A stretch of 64,000 bases of DNA from Mesostigma viride (GCA_009746045.1 RPFO01000080.1:2779461-2843460), one strand, 5' to 3'. Shown: positions 10,274-22,030, counted from the first letter of the stretch. Numbers and translations are program-made. The notes: generated by a model not told the origin, from the letters alone.

Positions 10274-13060
10274 CCGTAGTGGCTCTTATACGTGTACGCC
10301 GTTATTGTACGAAGAGTTTTTGGAATTTTTGTTACGTGTACGCCAACTTTTGGGAATAATTTTTACAGTACGTACGTATATTGTCGGGGTATATTCAGGG
10401 ATACCTAGTAGTAGTTCGCTGGCACACAGTACAAGGAAGTATTTTCAAGTACAATTTAATGGTGAGTATCTAGGTAAGTAAACTGGCCTATGCATGTCAC
10501 CATGGTCATAAAGCCATCACTGTACTTTGGCATGATGGTTAGTTATGGGATATGAACCGAACAATGCACCAATTACCTAGTTTAGGTATTAATTAATGAA
10601 TGAATTACACGTGGTCAAACTACTGTAGAGGTAATTGCTTTTTATTACATTGACAAAAAAGAAACTGATCACCTGAACAAAGCCACTTGAATGTCCTGAA
10701 TTAAGTTGGCTCACTTAATTCATGCACTCATCCCAACGTAGTCATGCACCAACATCAATAAGACAGCTACCTAGAAAAACAAAGGCAGAAAATTGAGAAA
10801 GGGAGCATGCAATGTTATCTCCATGGATTGGTATCTTCTTTTGCATCTAGTGCATGGCCAGTGCTAAGCGCATTGAACTCATTGATGATATCAGTGAGCA
10901 GTTCAGCGTCAGCCTCCGTCTCCAGCACCAGGGCATTCTCCTCCTCGGCCGGCCGTGAGGTCTGCCTCCTCGCCCTGTGGCGCCTCTTGCATGGTAGTGT
11001 CGTTGGGGAAGATCTTGCCCTGCTCCTTCAGCCGCATGGCCTCCCTTTGGAAGGCCGTGGTCGATCCATGCACGGCTGAGGCCCGCCTTCTCAAAGCCCC
11101 TCTTCATGACCTCGGGCTCGCTCCGGCAGCGGTCCCACCCGGGATAAATCCAGGCAGGGGGGAGGGGCTTGATCGCGCTCATGCGCAGGTTCACCTTCTT
11201 TGCCACATCCTTGACGGAGACACCGGAGGCCAGCAGCTGCTGCACAGGTCTTCCCCGCAAGCCACTCCCCCGATGCAGCGCAGATCGCTGCCTTGAACGG
11301 TCGCTGCATCATCAAGTCCTGGGGCTGCGCCACACCCGTCGTCCCCGCAGGAACATACAGGAGGATGATCCACGGGTAATGCTGCCGCACCCATGCAGTT
11401 CGATCCGGAAGAACAGTCTCGGACTTGTGGACGGCCCAGCAGTCCAGCAGCACCACGACCTTCTGCTCCCCGGCCGGCACAAGGCCCAACTCCGCCATGC
11501 GCTTCTTGAACCACAGCACCAGGACCTCGGTCACATACTCCTTCATCGAGTCCTTGCTAGACCAGTGGTTGTTAGAGGCAGTGAAGTTCCAGCCCTCAAA
11601 CCTGCTGCCACAGCGGGATGCCGGGGGTGGGCAGCTGCGCTTGTTGGTCTTCCCCGTGTAAATCACTTGCAGGGGCAGGACCATCCCGTCTGCCGCCGTC
11701 GCTGCCACCACAGTGATCTGCCTTTTGTCATCCTGGCCGATCATGCGGACGTGCTTGGTGCCCTTCTTGGCTCGCATCCTTCCCGGCCCCCCGCATCCGA
11801 AAATGTAGACGCCCGTCTGGTCAAAGTTGATGACGAGGCTCTCAGGGATATCATGCAGGAAGACGAGGTAGGCCAGCCGGTAGGCCATGAGGTCGACCAA
11901 CTCCTGATGGTTCTCAGGCAGCTTCTGCGCCGCAGTCGTCGGCGCCCGCCAGGTCATGCCGAGGGAAGCACAGCGATTCCCGATCCACCTGTGCGACAGA
12001 AGAAAGTCGCCCCCGTTCTCCACCAGCACGTGGGACATGTGATGCTTGCAGATGATGCCCACCAAGAAAGGCCACACCATTCTTGGTATCATCTTTGCCC
12101 CAGACTCGCACAGATCCCCCAAAAATGCATCGATCTCGGCCATGGCGGCCTTCCCGAGCACACACGCACGCCCAGCACGTGGCTCGCCGTCGCTCCCATC
12201 ACTGCCACTGTCAATGCTCATGTCGTCGCCGTTCTCCTCCGGCTTTTCTGCGACGTCAGCACGGCGCCTGCCGGACAGCCAGTGCCTCATTGTGCTCTCT
12301 GTCAGCTTCGCAAAACGAGGATGAGAGAGTTGAAGGCACCTGAGGAGTCCTCCCCGCTTCCCCTTCCCACCATACTTCCGATCCATCTCAATGACAAAAT
12401 TGACATCCTCGTCAGTGTACTCGGTCCGAGGCCGCTTTCTGGACTCGGGTGCACCGCCGGCCAAAACTTCTCCCAGCAGCGGGTCGGTCCGCAATGCATG
12501 CTCATGCTCGTCGGCCAACATGCTGGCAGGAGGGACTGCGGCTGCAGAAACCTTTGGCGGGCGTCCAACCGGGCGTTTGATGGGCTTGGGCACAGCGGCC
12601 GGCCAGCCTGTCGCGCATGCGCTCAGCAATGCCGGGCGCATAGCGGATCGGAGGAGGGAGGGGCCGGGACGTGGTAGTGCCAACAACCACTGTGGGCTGG
12701 AATTTACCCCACAGCCCGTCCAGAGTCCGCTGCTTCTTCTCACCCATAGCTACCTACCTACCGCGACGAGAGAACCCACCACGATAGGCACCTTACCTTA
12801 CTGGTTATCCCCACAGATCAGCGATGTTTGCGCGCGAATTGTAGTTTCGCAGCCTCCCGCTCGAGGCCTCAAGCCCTCAACACAGCTCCCGCGCTGCGCC
12901 GCGCCGGTTCAAACTCGCGCCGCGCCATTGCTAGGTCTGCGCCGCGCTGCGCCGGTGGCACCTAATTTTGAGGTGTACGAGGCCAGACGGAGTTTTGGGG
13001 GGGGCCTGTACGAGGTCGATTCGTACATAATTATGCGTACTGATATAAGAGCCACTACGG
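10274..13060 (-). mobile_element. pogo/mariner-like DNA transposon nested in the hAT element
   Basis: The ends are CCGTAGTGGCTCTTATA on the left and the reverse complement on the right, similar over about 40 bp. They are flanked by TA on both sides (10272-10273 and 13061-13062). A TA duplication fits the Tc1/mariner/pogo superfamily, and the element carries a DDE transposase gene on the minus strand (10847-12747). It is younger than the hAT element around it. Confidence 0.75.
10847..12747 (-). pseudogene. pogo-like DDE transposase, frameshifted
   Basis: The probable start at 12747 (MGEKKQRTLDGLWG) is in a different frame from the main part (11091-12600). A further shift near 11255 moves the C-terminus into the frame ending at 10847. 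The main part has an AT-hook-like RPVGRPPK, a helical DNA-binding region (LRCLQLSHPRFAKLTEST) and the DDE_1 catalytic core. The candidate acidic residues are in INFDQTGVYIFG, VVLLDCWAVHKS and QPQDLMMQRPFK, which suggests a DDD triad. The length, nearly 600 residues if joined, fits the family. At least two frameshifts make it a pseudogene, unless one is a sequencing error. It would catalyse cut-and-paste transposition of the element around it. Confidence 0.8.
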
Positions 13061-13499
13061 TATATTGCATTACACCGTCAGTAGCACAGCTGGCATTTGC
13101 TGGCACACTGTCAGTTATGCGTTATGTACCTAGTCCTAGCTAATTCCTACAGGCCAAACATTTTGCAAGGCTTGCGCTTTATGAAAAGAACTGTACGCAT
13201 CTACTTCTATAGTAGTAAAAATCTCAAACGTGCAGTGAACGCGCCGCACCCAGAACCTGGGCACCGCGCCAGTGCCCGCTGCCCGCTGGTACCCCCGAAA
13301 AATTCTAAGTCCAAACCGCATATTCTGAAGTAAAGTACGCGTATAATACGCGGAGGCCTCCAGTATGCCTTTTCCCGTATTTTTTCGCATCTGTACGGCG
13401 TACTGACCAACCCGGTCACAATGCATGACCCCCCACGTTGAGCATGCGTTGCCGTCAGCGTGCAAGAGTTAATTATGTGTGCTTTGGTCAGTTTGCAGA

Positions 13500-13800
13500 T
13501 GTCTTTGATGAAGAAGGAGGTGCTAGTGTGGCTGAATGGTTACTATAATTTCCTCGTCGTGTCTACATGGGTGGCCGTCTTGGAATGGTTGTAACTTGGG
13601 CAGTTCTTGTCAGAATGTCGTCAAAACTTGAATATAGGAGGTACCATATGTGCAGAGGATGGTAGTATGTGGTTTGGCCAGTTTTCACGTGGCTTAGATG
13701 TATAAAGGGGTGTTAGTGTGGTTAAATACTAGCTAAAACCTCCGTCAGCGTCATCACAGGTGGTGATCTAGGAATATCCATCAAATAGGGCTGCGATTGT
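13500..13800. repeat. diverged tandem units of about 190 bp
   Basis: Two units share gtgtgg, a gaatggtt/aatact segment, ggtggtnntctaggaa, and end with cttgtcagaat or attgtcagaat. A third related unit is split by the hAT insertion (8590-8681). The array continues the end of the right arm of the inverted repeat. Confidence 0.45.
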
Positions 13801-13803
13801 CAG

Positions 13804-13900
13804 AATTAATTAATTAATTAATTAATTAATTAGGAACATAACTCCGTTGGGAGTAAATGTAACACATATCCCTGAGAAGGGGCATATGGCTTTTAATACA
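13804..13900 (-). repeat. LINE-type 3' tail, AATT tract plus hairpin
   Basis: On the minus strand the element ends ggatatgtgttacatttact, then CTCCCAACGGAG, then ttatgttcc and an (AATT)n tail at 13804-13832. The LINE at 22089-23846 ends the same way with an (AATTT)n tail. CTCC and GGAG can form a small hairpin. Confidence 0.6.
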
Positions 13901-14280
13901 TTCTGGGCTACTTCATACAAGGGTGGAAATGTAAGCTACCCTTGCTCGAGGCAGTGCACCAGGGCACCTGCACCCTCATGATCTATCACGCTATGCCCAG
14001 AGCTCTAAGGGGGAGCATGTCATGTGGGGGAATTAGATCATCATGGCTATACAAGAGCTAGTAGGGCATGGCTTCTCAGCAGAGAGTGACTCCCTGCATG
14101 GGCACTGCATAATAAAATAAAGCTAGGCATCATCTGGAGGGTGGCTCATCATAGGCACACATGTTGTACATGACTAGAAAATGCTAGGCCTCAGCTGGTA
14201 TAGTGCCTGTAGTAGGCGGGCATGTATACAAGGCCACTGTCTAACTATTCTACACTACTGCTGCTGTAAATATTCCCCTA

Positions 14281-15282
14281 GGCTGGGGCTTCTGGAGTCG
14301 CTGGGGCCGCGGTGGTCGAGGGGGTCGCGTGCCAGGGCTTGTGGCCGACGTAGATGGCCGCCCCCTTCCAGTACACCGGCTGGCCCGCCTTGGTCTGCCG
14401 GAGCTGGAGGTAGGGACCTCGGCCATAGCTCCCGTCGCCGTTGTTGCTGCGCCAGGGTCAAGTCGTCGTCCACGGTGAAGTGAGTCTTAATTCTCGAGCC
14501 GCTTGCGGCGTCTGAGAAACGAAATCTTGTCCGCTGGGCTCTCAAAGATGAGAAGAAGTGGAGGCACCCCTGCCTTACCCCGTGCGCGGGGGAGGCGGTG
14601 GGCGACTGGGCGGTCAGCTTAATCTCACCAAGACTGAAGGGCCGCCCATGCGTGCAAGGATTTTGCTCTCAAACGCACGTGCAAGCTTCTCGGAATTCTC
14701 ACCTTCCTCCATGGATGTCGAAGTTCTTGAGCATGGCGTTGAGGCTGCGCTTGGCGAGGTCGGCCGGCCTCCTCGCGGAGGTCAAGCGTCTGCCGCTGGA
14801 GCTGGGCTGCGACGGCGGAGGTGGTGGAGGTGGTATATACATTGCTTAAGCATGTCCGCCCAGGTCGTGATGGGAGGAGCATCGCCGGCCAGGCCAGCAG
14901 GGGCTGGCTTGGCGGCAATGTCCTAGTTCACCGCCTGGGCGGTGAGGCTTGCGGTGTTCTGCAGGACCTCGATAGCGATTGCATTATCCTTGAGGCGCTG
15001 GTCGATGTCGCGGAGCTGGGCGGTGATGGCGCGGCGGAGGAGGGGATGCATGGTGGCGGTGGAGGAGGCGAGGAGGGTGGACATGGCGGTGGAGATGGTG
15101 GAGGGGAGGGGGAGCTCGGCAGTCAGCGTGCTGCCCATGGCCGCCACATCTACAGCGATGGGGGCCACGTGCTGCTCGAGGGCCTCCTTCTTAAGGAGTG
15201 AGCGGATGGAGGATTCGGTTAAGAAGGTGGTGGTGAGGGGCTTGGGGGGCCAAAGCTCCCCGATGGAGCGGCCAACCCTAAG
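14281..15282 (-). pseudogene. LINE ORF1-like protein, C-terminal half
   Basis: The minus strand encodes the continuation of the gene that starts at 24671. It has the segment SIRSLLKKEALEQHVAP, a long helical region (LRDIDQRLKDNAIAIEVLQN) likely to form a coiled coil, and, in shifted frames, KNFDIHGG-like and GQPVYWKGAAIYVGHKPW motifs. The order coiled coil, RRM-like segment and small basic C-terminal domain resembles LINE ORF1 proteins. The related copy at 48642-53780 has the same order. Several frame changes make it non-functional. The 3' region runs into the LINE-type tail at 13804-13900. A function in binding element RNA is inferred from the family only. Confidence 0.5.
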
Positions 15283-15397
15283 CACACCTGGAATTGTACT
15301 ACATTTTTCAAATTGTACTTCATTTTTGAAAGTTGCATTTTCATGCATTTAAAGGGTCAACTAAAGTCTTTGAGGAAAAAAAAGTTTGTCGGCGGCC

Positions 15398-16335
15398 GTT
15401 GCACCGTTGCACCGTTGCACCGTTGCACCGTTGCACCTCAAATTGCATATATGCACACACCTTTGCACATGCAATGGTTATCCATGGGATTTATGTAGGT
15501 GGATGGGTCATGCAAGGGTTACCTAGATGCTCATGACACCGTGCCACCGTGGCGCCGTTGCACCGTTGCACCGTTGCACCGTTGCACCTCAAATTGCATA
15601 TAAACACACACCTTTGCACATACAATGGTTATCCATTGGGATCTATCTAGGGTAATGGGTCATGCAAGGGTTACCTAGACATGCTCATGACACCGTTGCA
15701 TCGTGGCATCGTGCCACCGTGCCACCTTGGCACCGTGGCACCGTTGCACCGTTGCACCGTTGCACCGTTGCACCGTTGCACCGTTGCACCTCAAATTGCA
15801 TATAAACACACACCTTTGCACATGCAATTGTTATCCATGGGTTTTATGTAGGTGGATGGGTCATGCAAGGGTTACCTAGATATGCTCATGACACCGTTGC
15901 ACCGTTGCACCGTTGCACCGTTGCACCGTTGCACCGTTGCACCGTTGCACCGTTGCACCGTTGCACCTTAAATTGCATATAAACACACGTCTTTGCACGT
16001 GCATTGGTTATCCATTGGGATTTATCAAGGGTAATGGGTCATGCAAGGGTTACCTAGACATGCTCATGACACCGTTGCATCGTGGCATCGTGCCACCGTG
16101 CCACCTTGGCACCGTGCCACCGTGGCACCGTGGCACCGTTGCACCGTTGCACCGTTGCACCTCAAATTGCATATAAACACACACCTTTCCGTTTTTCCGC
16201 GTTTTCCGCGGCCCGGCACTGAACGCAAATGGTTTTCACCTTTGCGGAGTGCCTGATCAGAACACACCTTTGCACATGCAATTGTTATCCATGGAGCCAC
16301 CATGCCACCGTGCCACCGTGCCACCGTGCCACCTC
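15398..16335 (+). repeat. 8-bp minisatellite CCGTTGCA in a higher-order repeat
   Basis: Runs of ccgttgca with variants ccgtggca and ccgtgcca alternate with a block of about 100 bp. The block has caaattgcatataaacacac, tgcaatggttatccatggg, gggtcatgcaagggttacc and tgctcatgacacc. Five block copies (near 15440, 15590, 15790, 15967 and 16160) separate 8-mer runs of different lengths. Confidence 0.85.
16189..16260 (+). mobile_element. truncated SINE-like copy
   Basis: It matches the 3' part of the SINE-like blocks at 8017-8542 (ccggcactgaacgcaaatgg and ttttcacctttgcgg) and ends near ctgatcag. It is inserted in the higher-order repeat with a duplication of about 10 bp, acacaccttt (16179-16188 and 16262-16271). 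5' truncation with a target duplication fits LINE-driven retroposition. Confidence 0.65.
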
Positions 16336-16639
16336 CACAACGGTATGAAAGTGCCAAAAAATGCCCTTATAAGCCCTACATGGAGCAAATTGAGTCCAAA
16401 CATGCTAGATATTGGTAGGCAGCATGTCCAGGACACCAGTAGAAGGAATTTGACTTTCCAGAATTTTCCGACATCGGTTGGTCTATTTTTGGCATGTCTA
16501 TTTTTAGCAACTTTCCAGATTTTAATATAAACAAATACCACTTAGTATGCAAATAAAGAGCTCCTGGCCTGGCTATTTGCAGGTAGGCTAATGCTCATGT
16601 CTACCAACTGTGCACCAGGTCCCATGGTCATCTGACCTC

Positions 16640-17180
16640 ATTTGGTGACAAACTGCCACCAAATGCTAGCAAAAACGCACTGTTTCACCACATCTCATTG
16701 CAGTTTCCATAGAAGGTGTGTTCAGTCGAGGCTGGAAATTTGCAATCACATTGCACATCATAAATGTAGACATGGCACAAAAAATCAGGTCCATCGTACT
16801 GTATTTGGTAACAAAATGCCACCAAATGCTAGCAAAAATGTGCGTTTTTCGCGTTTTTTAGACACATTTCATGACAGTTTTCATACAAGATGTGCTCAGT
16901 TGGGGCTGGAAACTTGCAAGCATATTAAATATCATCATTGTAGACATTGCACAAAAATTCAGGTCCGTTGTACTTCATTCATTGACAGCTCGCTACCAAA
17001 TGTGAGAAAAAATGTGCGATTTTTGCATTTCCGCCACATTTCCAAGTGCAGTTTCCCATGCCAGGTGTGCTCAGTTGAGGCTGAAAACAAGCGCGCATGT
17101 TAATCATCATCATTTCAGACATTGCACAAAACTTAATTCAGGTCCATCAAGTGTCATTGGGTTCACTGGTCCATGCAACA
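16640..17180 (-). repeat. satellite of about 170-180 bp, inverted orientation, three diverged copies
   Basis: The repeated landmarks are accaaatgctagcaaaaa, ctcagttggggctggaaac and gtagacattgcacaaaa. They are reverse-complement relatives of the landmarks in the array at 20840-21780 (gctagcatttgtcacc and tgcaaagttccaggcccaac). The two arrays therefore belong to one family. Confidence 0.65.
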
Positions 17181-17399
17181 CCTGCCAGTTTCCAGCTAAT
17201 CACTCAACCTTGGATGCAAAGTTCTTTTGTAACGGTATGGCCAACTCCCACCAACTGTGTTGCTAACTGTTCAGACCTTGCACAGATAATATAACACAAC
17301 TTTTGTGACACATAGACAAAGATATATGAATATGAACAGTGGCTAGACATGGCTGTATATATGTGCATGTGGCCATGCTCAGGCAATTTTCAAGTAGGG

Positions 17400-18380
17400 G
17401 CTTGTTAGACATAAGAACTGCCAGCTGTCACGTTCGCTAGCATGATCAGTTCAAACCCACAGCATGCACGGTAGTCGCAAACTCAGCTTGGCAATGTAAT
17501 AATCTAATCATGCCAGGCATCTTGGCGGTCGGCATGGCTGCGATGTGTTTTGTGCGCCTTGATTCGGTAGCAGCACATCCCTTGGCAACCGGCCCGCCTG
17601 ACTAAGGTTGCCACACATGGTCCTCTGCATCACCATGGATGTCCCCATGTCCCTGTCTCTGTTATAGGGGTTCACGTTGCTGGCGATGCAGCTTCCAAGT
17701 TGGACTAGATCTCCTCTGCCAGCGCTGTGGTGCATAGCCAGACAGCTCATACACTGCTCAGTTGCTACCTCGAGGTTGCCGGCTTGAAATGTGCCACCAA
17801 AGGACTACACTTGGCCGCCATCATACCTAGCATGAAGAAGCCACTGCACAACCCCGGTGAGCCGCTTGGCCACCATACCGCAGTTGTCTTCAACAGATAG
17901 TGCAAGGCCAATGGCCTCTTCACAGGCACGTAGTGCCTTGTGCTCATGCTCTTGCTCTGGCCCTTGTCAGCATGAGATGCACGCCCTTGCATGCTTCACC
18001 ATGTTTCTCCAAGCCATCCGTGACTACTTGCTTCAGAAATGTCATTCAACTCCTGCTCGTCCTCAGCCACCAGACTGCCAAACTAGCTGGTGCCCCATCC
18101 CTCACTTTGGCGAGGACTGCGATTCTGGCTAGCAGCTTAGCGATCGTGCGTGGTTGTGCCCGAGTTTCTGGGTGAGTGGCAGTGGCATTGGAGCAAGAGT
18201 TGTTGAGCATGTGCGTGTGTCTATCCTCTTGACAAACAACCCCTCGCACCCCTGACATTGAGGAGTTTGGCCATGTGCCACATGGCAGGTTGCCAGAATT
18301 CCGCAAACATGCATCATAGGGAAATAAAGGATGGCTGGTTGAGCACACGACATGAGTAAACAAAACACACAGCGCTGGTG
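17400..18380. other. no clear gene; possible decayed coding remnant on the minus strand
   Basis: Minus-strand frames have short protein-like stretches (for example KLLARIAVLAKVRDGAPASL and VTDGLEKHGEACKGVH) broken by frameshifts and stops between about 17510 and 18200. No family is recognised. It may be a remnant of a gene carried by the large insertion. Confidence 0.2.
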
Positions 18381-18403
18381 CTTTCCGATATCCCCTACAT
18401 GTG

Positions 18404-18909
18404 AAGACCAAATGGTGGTGGCACGGAGTATAAAATTAATGGTGGTGGCACGCCGCCATTGTTGTTGTTGTTGTTGTGTCCCACGCCGCACACCGGTGCA
18501 ATTTGGTGGTGGCACGGTGTGCCGGACTGCCGGTGCAACGGTGCAACGGTGCAACGGTGCAACGGTGCAACGGTGCAACGGTGCAACGGCCAGTGATTGG
18601 CCCGTTGCTGATTTGCTGACATGCAGCCTAATAAAAATTGGCCGCAAATTCGTCCGGTCGCACGTGGGCACAAGATTTGCGGCCAATTTTTACTAGGCTG
18701 CATATCAGAAAATCAGCAACGGGCCAATCACTGGCCGTTGCACCGTTGCACCGTTGCACCGTTGCACCGTTGCACCGTTGCACCGGCACACCGTGCCACC
18801 ACCAAATTGTACTCCACCGGTGTGCGGCGTGGGACACAACAACAACAACAACAATGGCGGCGTGCCACCACCATTAATTTTGTACTCCGTGCCACCACCA
18901 TTTGGTCTT
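18404..18909. mobile_element. foldback (hairpin) element
   Basis: Two arms of about 240 bp are near-perfect reverse complements around a short loop near 18650. The outer end is gaccaaatggtggtggcacg. Each arm contains a (GTT)n or (AAC)n tract next to cccacgccgcacaccg and an array of the 8-mer TGCAACGG. The inner part has gattggcccgttgctgattt. No coding sequence is present. Confidence 0.85.
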
Positions 18910-18919
18910 TACAGGGTCA

Positions 18920-20226
18920 GCTCACTTCCTTAGTGATTTCGGCACCTCAATTAGTGACAATTTTCGGTTCATTAGTACGGTTTACCCGAGAAATCTGGTC
19001 GGATACTGATTAGTGACAATTCGTACCCGACCAAATCCGATCCGAAAGCACTAACGACGCGAGTAATTAGTACATGCAACTCACTTCATTAGTATGATGG
19101 CGAGGTCGTCAGCTCGTGGAGCTATGGAGACGGCATTTCCCATTCTTGCTGCGAAAACAATCGTTTCAGAAAGAAATCTGTGATAAAATCTCGTGCTTAT
19201 GTGTATAATTGCTACATTTCTCAGTCTGCATCGCTCCACGCTGAGGTTGGAGTCATGCATATAGCGACCGATTGCGATGATCAAAGTATGAAAAACTGGG
19301 CTATCCGGAATCGTGTGAATCGTGTGCCTACAGCTGCCTACGTGACGCGATCACTTCAAAAAGGCGTCGAATGCGGGATACATCCATGGGCTCCATCGTA
19401 CAGCATTTTTGGGGCGGACCGAGGTAGCTGCCGGTGGGAATGCCGTGAGAATACTGCGGAAACGTGCGTAAGTGAAAACTGGATACTGCTTGACCTCCGG
19501 AGCATCTGGTGAGCCGCAGTTCTGGTTTAGGGTGATAGGGTGGTTGAAAATGGAGGTCTAGTCAGGGTTTGTTATTATTTGTTGCGTTTCTTGCTGGAAT
19601 TTTATTTTCCGGTGCTGTCGGTGGCCGCTGAAGAAATTCTTTGCGGGACCTAGGATGTGTGCTGTCCTTCCGTCTGGCACCGCTGCCGTGGATTCGACGG
19701 CCGCAAACACCTGCATTGATAAATTGCCGCACCTGACTGCGTCAATGTTATGGATGCTCAGGGTATTATGGCGCCTTGAGTGTCATGTTGTCCATACGTC
19801 TTGCATGTGGCATTCATCTATGTAACCTTTTGCCTCTTGCTGTTGGTTGCTTTGCTTTTATGCGCTTTATTTCATTTCCTTGGTGGGATTAGCCTGTGGA
19901 AGGCGGCCTCCCTCCTGCATCCTGTGTCGGCAGACATACTGACAGGCAGGATGAAGTGCAGGCAGAGGGGCAGGCGAACAGCCGTTTATATTTGCACACA
20001 TGCTTGCCGCTGGTACGCTAGTTTGCGTGTATCTTTGCATGGTCATGTTTTGGCAGGCCTGGACAGATATGTTCAAATATGGTCGCATGCGTGCATGCAC
20101 GCATGCATGAATGGGTTTACGCATGTTGCCAGCCACATAGGTAGGCACGTGGGAACGCTCGCAAGCTGACGACACTACCAGGTCAGGCTGGTCTGGACCT
20201 GGAAGACACACAGGAGGCAGGCAGCC
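18920..20226. other. no gene recognised
   Basis: Several short open frames (longest 129 codons) show no recognisable protein features. No repeat ends or RNA genes are evident. It lies inside the 8.9-kb insertion. Confidence 0.4.
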
Positions 20227-20238
20227 TTGGATGGTGTG

Positions 20239-20352
20239 GTGGGGAGGGAGGGAGGGAGGGAGGGAGGGAGGGAGGGAGGGAGGGAGGGAGGGAGGGAGGG
20301 AGGGAGGGAGGGAGGGAGGGAGGGAGGGAGGAAGGGAGGAAGGGAGGGCATG

Positions 20353-20434
<82 letters not shown>

Positions 20435-20442
20435 TCCGTCCG

Positions 20443-20474
<32 letters not shown>

Positions 20475-20645
20475 TGGTTATATGGGTGGGTGGGTGGGTG
20501 GGTGGGTGGGTGGGTGGGTGGGTGGGTGGGTGGGTGGGTGGGTGGGTGGGTGGGTGGGTGGGTGGGTGGGTGGGTGGGTGGGTGGGTGGGTGGGTGGGTG
20601 GGTGGGTGGGTGGGTGGGTGGGTGGGTGGGTGGGTGGGTGGGTGG
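20239..20645 (+). repeat. compound tetranucleotide array
   Basis: (GGGA)n at 20239-20346 is followed by (GTGC)n at 20357-20474 and (GGGT)n at 20484-20645. All frames stay open for over 100 codons only because of the repeat. Confidence 0.95.
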
Positions 20646-20839
20646 GGAAGGTGTGCTTTTTATTATGATGATTAGCTAAGTTACGTGTGTGTTGTTGATG
20701 TACATGTTGACGTTGTATCATGGGCGTGTGCCCCTAAGTCTGCCTTCCTGCAATATCACATAATATATCATCTAGATGTGTTGTTGGGAACCTGACTATA
20801 TATCCCAAACTGGAATGGTTGACATTCAACTATGGGATG

Positions 20840-21780
20840 AAACCCACGAAAAACAATTACTAGGAACTGCCATTTTTGTGCTATGTTTGCTAGCATCTGT
20901 CACCTATTTGTCATGCAAACAGTCTGAATTTCTTGTGGGCAGTTAACATAGATGTTTTTATGAGCTGTGCAAATTTCTAGGCTTGACTGAGTTCATTGAT
21001 ATAGGCACCCATGTGTTGGAAACCTTGGAAAACCAAGAAAAACTGCATTTGGGGGGGGGTTCGCTACCATCAGTCACCATTTTGTCATCCAACCAGCCTG
21101 CAACTTTGTGGGCATGCTGCATGGGATGTGTTTAGAACATGTGCAAAGTTCCAGGCCCAACTGAGCTCTATTGGTGTCATTATGTATGCATATGTGTGAT
21201 AAAACCCTTGGAAAACCAAGAAAAACTGCATTCTTGGGGTATTTATGCTAGCATTTGTCACCTATTTGTCATCCAACCAGCCTGCAACTTTGTGGGCATG
21301 CTGCATGGGATGTGTTTAGAACATGTGCAAAGTTCCAGCTCCAACTGAGTTCATTTGGAGTCATTATGTATGCATATGTGTGATAAAACCCTTGGAAAAC
21401 CAAGAAAAACTGCATTTGGGGGTATTTATGCTAGCATTTGTCACCTAGTGTCATCCAACCAGCCTGCAACTTTGTGGGCATGCTGCATGGGATGTGTTTA
21501 GAACATGTGCAAAGTCCCAGGCCCAACTGAGCTCTATTGGTGTCATTATGTATGCATATGTGTGATAAAACCCTTGAAAAACCATGAAAAACTGCATTTT
21601 GGGGTATTTATGCTAGCATTTGTCACCTATTTGTCATCCAACCAGCCTGCAACTTTGTGGGCATGCTGCATGGGATGTGTTTAGAACATGTGCAAAGTCC
21701 CAGGCCCAACTGAGTTCATTTGGAGTCTTTATATATGCATACATGCCAGAAAGTGCTGAAAATACGGTATTCTTTGCTAG
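20840..21780 (+). repeat. satellite with a unit of about 181 bp, five copies
   Basis: The landmark gcctgcaactttgtgggcat occurs at about 21099, 21279, 21461 and 21645, a spacing of 180-184 bp. An older, more diverged copy precedes them. The unit also has gctagcatttgtcacc, gggatgtgtttagaacatg and ataaaacccttggaaaacc. Confidence 0.85.
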
Positions 21781-21969
21781 CAAATGTCACCATGTTACCA
21801 TGCTGCCGACTCCCAAAATTTTTTTTGACCACATGGCATCCGTCATAAGATATCTGATAAGGAACCTTGGTGCCAAATTTGAGGTCAAACTGACCATTAT
21901 TCCTTCTCCAAATAATTTCCAGGGGAAGAAAATGGGTTTTCGGATTTTAATGTGTGTGTCAAGACATGT

Positions 21970-22030
21970 CACGGTGGCACGGTGCAACGGTGGCACGGTG
22001 CAACGGTGCAACGGTGGCACAGTGGCACCC
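21970..22030 (+). repeat. 8-mer minisatellite (CAACGGTG type)
   Basis: Short run of gcaacggt and ggcacggt units, the reverse complement of the 15398-16335 minisatellite. A block resembling 23940-24030 follows it (cccacgttgggcagtgcttg). Confidence 0.7.

Larger units (their letters stand above)
8682..13415 (-). mobile_element. hAT-like DNA transposon with nested insertion
   Basis: The ends are CCGGGTTGGCAAATACG on the left and its inverted partner ...CAACCCGG on the right. They are flanked by an exact 8-bp duplication, tcacaatg (8674-8681 and 13416-13423). Host sequence on the two sides joins up and matches the uninterrupted left arm at 4850-4880, which confirms an insertion. An 8-bp duplication is typical of hAT elements, and a BED-finger/hAT transposase remnant lies inside on the minus strand (9690-10240). 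Most of the transposase is missing, so the copy is non-autonomous. A pogo-like element (10274-13060) has inserted into it. Confidence 0.8.
6326..13495 (-). repeat. right arm of the long inverted repeat, interrupted by three insertions
   Basis: The arm pairs with 4812-5955. It is interrupted by a LINE fragment (6997-7616), a SINE-like insertion (8017-8542) and a hAT element (8682-13415). Each insertion is flanked by a short duplication of a site that is single-copy in the left arm. Without them the arm is about 1.2-1.3 kb. Confidence 0.7.

Noticed and set aside
11169-12677. 502-codon plus-strand ORF
   Set aside because: It is the antisense shadow of the pogo-like transposase, whose minus-strand frame has recognisable catalytic motifs.
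20227-20679. Long repetitive ORFs (Gly-Trp-Val or Cys-Val-Arg repeats)
   Set aside because: They are produced by GGGA, GTGC and GGGT tetranucleotide arrays, which keep several frames open on both strands.
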